Shown here: piece by piece, positions 62,747 to 64,000 of the stretch | Position numbering within the stretch: position 1 is the stretch's first letter | How the letters are laid out: each line of letters starts with the position of its first letter | Assembly (NCBI RefSeq): GCF_964340395.1 | Contig: NC_135551.1 | Location: 27,926,880 to 27,990,879, forward strand | From: Glandiceps talaboti | Taxonomy: Eukaryota; Hemichordata; Enteropneusta; Spengelidae | DNA length: 64,000 nucleotides | Direction: 5' to 3' | Position numbers and translations under genes: made by a program | The notes under the pieces: generated by a model | Seen by the model: only the letters and a program-made list of their open reading frames with translations | Databases searched by the model: none | Told to the model about the DNA's origin: nothing

Positions 62747-63681
62747 CAACCACCCAGCAATCGTCGAGACGTTGTGTGTGACTGTGGAAATGACATCGTT
62801 ACCGATTTTATAAGAATATCGCCAATCCCTATAATAACGTCATTGTTCTGTATTAGGACCGTCATAGACAAGAATAAAACCTTTTGTTATTTTTTTTCTT
62901 TGAATCATAGACATATGTTTGAATGTTTCATGTTTTTTTCCCCAAATGATTGAAATAAATTGTACGACCGTCCTAACCAACTTACACACAAACTCAACAA
63001 CGGTGTATCCAATATGGTGTATGCTCACATATGCTAACTTTTGTTTTGGTGTATTGAAAAATTACGAAAATGTCGATTCTTTGTCATTCCCTTTCTAGCC
63101 GTTTCAGCACCGGGTCATTTCGACCCTAGATGTTTCAGCACTACTTTGGGTGTGGATTTTTCAACAAAGTCTCTGACCCCTCATCTTTAAAACCCAAAAC
63201 AGGTTGACCTCTCCCCTCCTCCCCATCACTTATTTCTAAACCATGATGACCCCCCCCCCCCCATATCATATTCACTTGCCAGGTATTTCATTGGGGCTCA
63301 GTGATGGGACTGTTTGACCATCATGTCTCACATATCAAATACTTAACAAGACAGCACCATCATGTATTAGCAACTGTCTTGTGGGTGGGTAGTATTATTT
63401 AATTACTATTGTAGGGACACAAAACACTCACAAATAGAAGTGTAAAATGGAAATTGTCTTGATTTGATAATAAATAAAATTTGTTAACTTGTTTTCACAG
63501 CTTGAATACTGACCCAAGTGAAAACAGCTGATATGAGAAGATGAAACAGTAAAGGCCTTACATGAATGCTTGGATTGGCATGTCCCTAGATTTCTAAGCA
63601 TACTCTTGCAAGGAGCAAGAATGTAGTACCTACATCTAATATTGACCCTATCTTTTTGGTTATAAACCATAGATTTGCGGA
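62747..63681. other. Intergenic upstream of the type II membrane-protein gene
   Basis: It holds a C12 run at about 63250 and a short TTTCAGCAC repeat near 63103-63142 (CACCGGGTCATTTCGACCC between the two copies). No gene is seen; the end of this stretch should be the 5' UTR of the next gene. Confidence 0.4.
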
Positions 63682-64000
63682 ATGGCCAGACTTCTAAGGG
63701 TGCAAAAGATTTTCATTGTACTCATTTTATCCTGCTTTACGTTTGGATGTATCTTCACCATTATTAGTGTAACCAGTATCGATCAGCTTGGACCTCTGTT
63801 TGGTGAACATCCAGACAAACTGTCAAAATGGACATCAAATAACCAACATAAAGGAGCATCGAAAGATATAGATAACAAGTTAAAATTTGATAACCAACAT
63901 GATGCACTGCAACATATTAATGATGCAGCCGGCGGACATCCTAAAGTTGCAGCTGGATCGAAAAATAAGAAAAAAAGTGAAGATAACCAACATGATGCAG
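63682..64000 (+). CDS. Type II membrane protein, 5' end only (possible Golgi enzyme)
   Basis: The ATG at 63682 opens a frame that runs off the window (106 codons seen). A short basic cytosolic N-terminus (MARLLRVQK) is followed by a single hydrophobic anchor at about residues 10-34 (IFIVLILSCFTFGCIFTIIS), then a hydrophilic Asn/Gln/His/Lys-rich stem. This is the standard layout of Golgi type II enzymes such as glycosyltransferases and carbohydrate sulfotransferases, but no catalytic domain is within view. The stem repeats DNQHDA at about residues 71-76 and 102 onward, with a related NNQHKGA earlier. Identity is not determinable from this fragment. Confidence 0.6.
   Translation, partial: MARLLRVQKIFIVLILSCFTFGCIFTIISVTSIDQLGPLFGEHPDKLSKWTSNNQHKGASKDIDNKLKFDNQHDALQHINDAAGGHPKVAAGSKNKKKSEDNQHDA

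Overview
The window is nuclear DNA from an animal, not a prokaryote. The genes are split by GT-AG introns, the intergenic space is AT-rich, and there is a heavy load of microsatellites, foldback elements and short DNA-transposon derivatives. The gene content (SLC16-type transporter, UNC-93, UTP11, Cu/Zn superoxide dismutase, SCAF4/SCAF8) and intron style suit an invertebrate bilaterian. A non-vertebrate deuterostome (hemichordate or cephalochordate) is possible, but the sequence alone does not settle the species.

Layout: 1-410 is the end of a 41-bp satellite. From about 1.0 to 16.9 kb there is a dispersed tandem family of four small, uncharacterised membrane proteins, all on the minus strand (1063-1425, 4049-4423, 13420-13793, 16465-16839). 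They share a C-terminal signature (NPE...R-x-DH). A plus-strand monocarboxylate-transporter-like gene in four exons (9014-12380) sits inside this array. Next, all on the plus strand unless stated, come a three-exon UNC-93-like gene (18967-21462), an eight-exon UTP11 gene (23126-29901), an unidentified minus-strand terminal exon (30212-30370) and a five-exon SOD1 gene (32476-39123). After a gene-poor 7-kb stretch comes a twelve-exon minus-strand SCAF4/SCAF8 gene (46186-61762). The 5' end of a type II membrane protein gene (63682 to the window edge) closes the window.

I rebuilt each multi-exon gene by eye from splice sites, reading phase and protein similarity. All four complete multi-exon genes close in frame: 458, 536, 253 and 155 aa for the plus-strand genes, and 1426 aa for SCAF.

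No operon-like logic is expected. The main relationships are: (i) the small membrane-protein paralogues, which arose by local duplication that included flanking DNA; (ii) the convergent SOD1 / SCAF4-8 pair, which matches the tail-to-tail SOD1-SCAF4 arrangement on human chromosome 21 and so looks like ancient conserved microsynteny; and (iii) introns loaded with mobile DNA. The mobile DNA includes a piggyBac deletion derivative with TTAA ends, PIF/Harbinger-like elements with TTA/TAA target duplications, two neighbouring hAT-like MITEs with perfect 8-bp target duplications, tRNA-derived SINEs and several palindromic MITE families.

The best candidate for something undescribed is the four-member small membrane-protein family.
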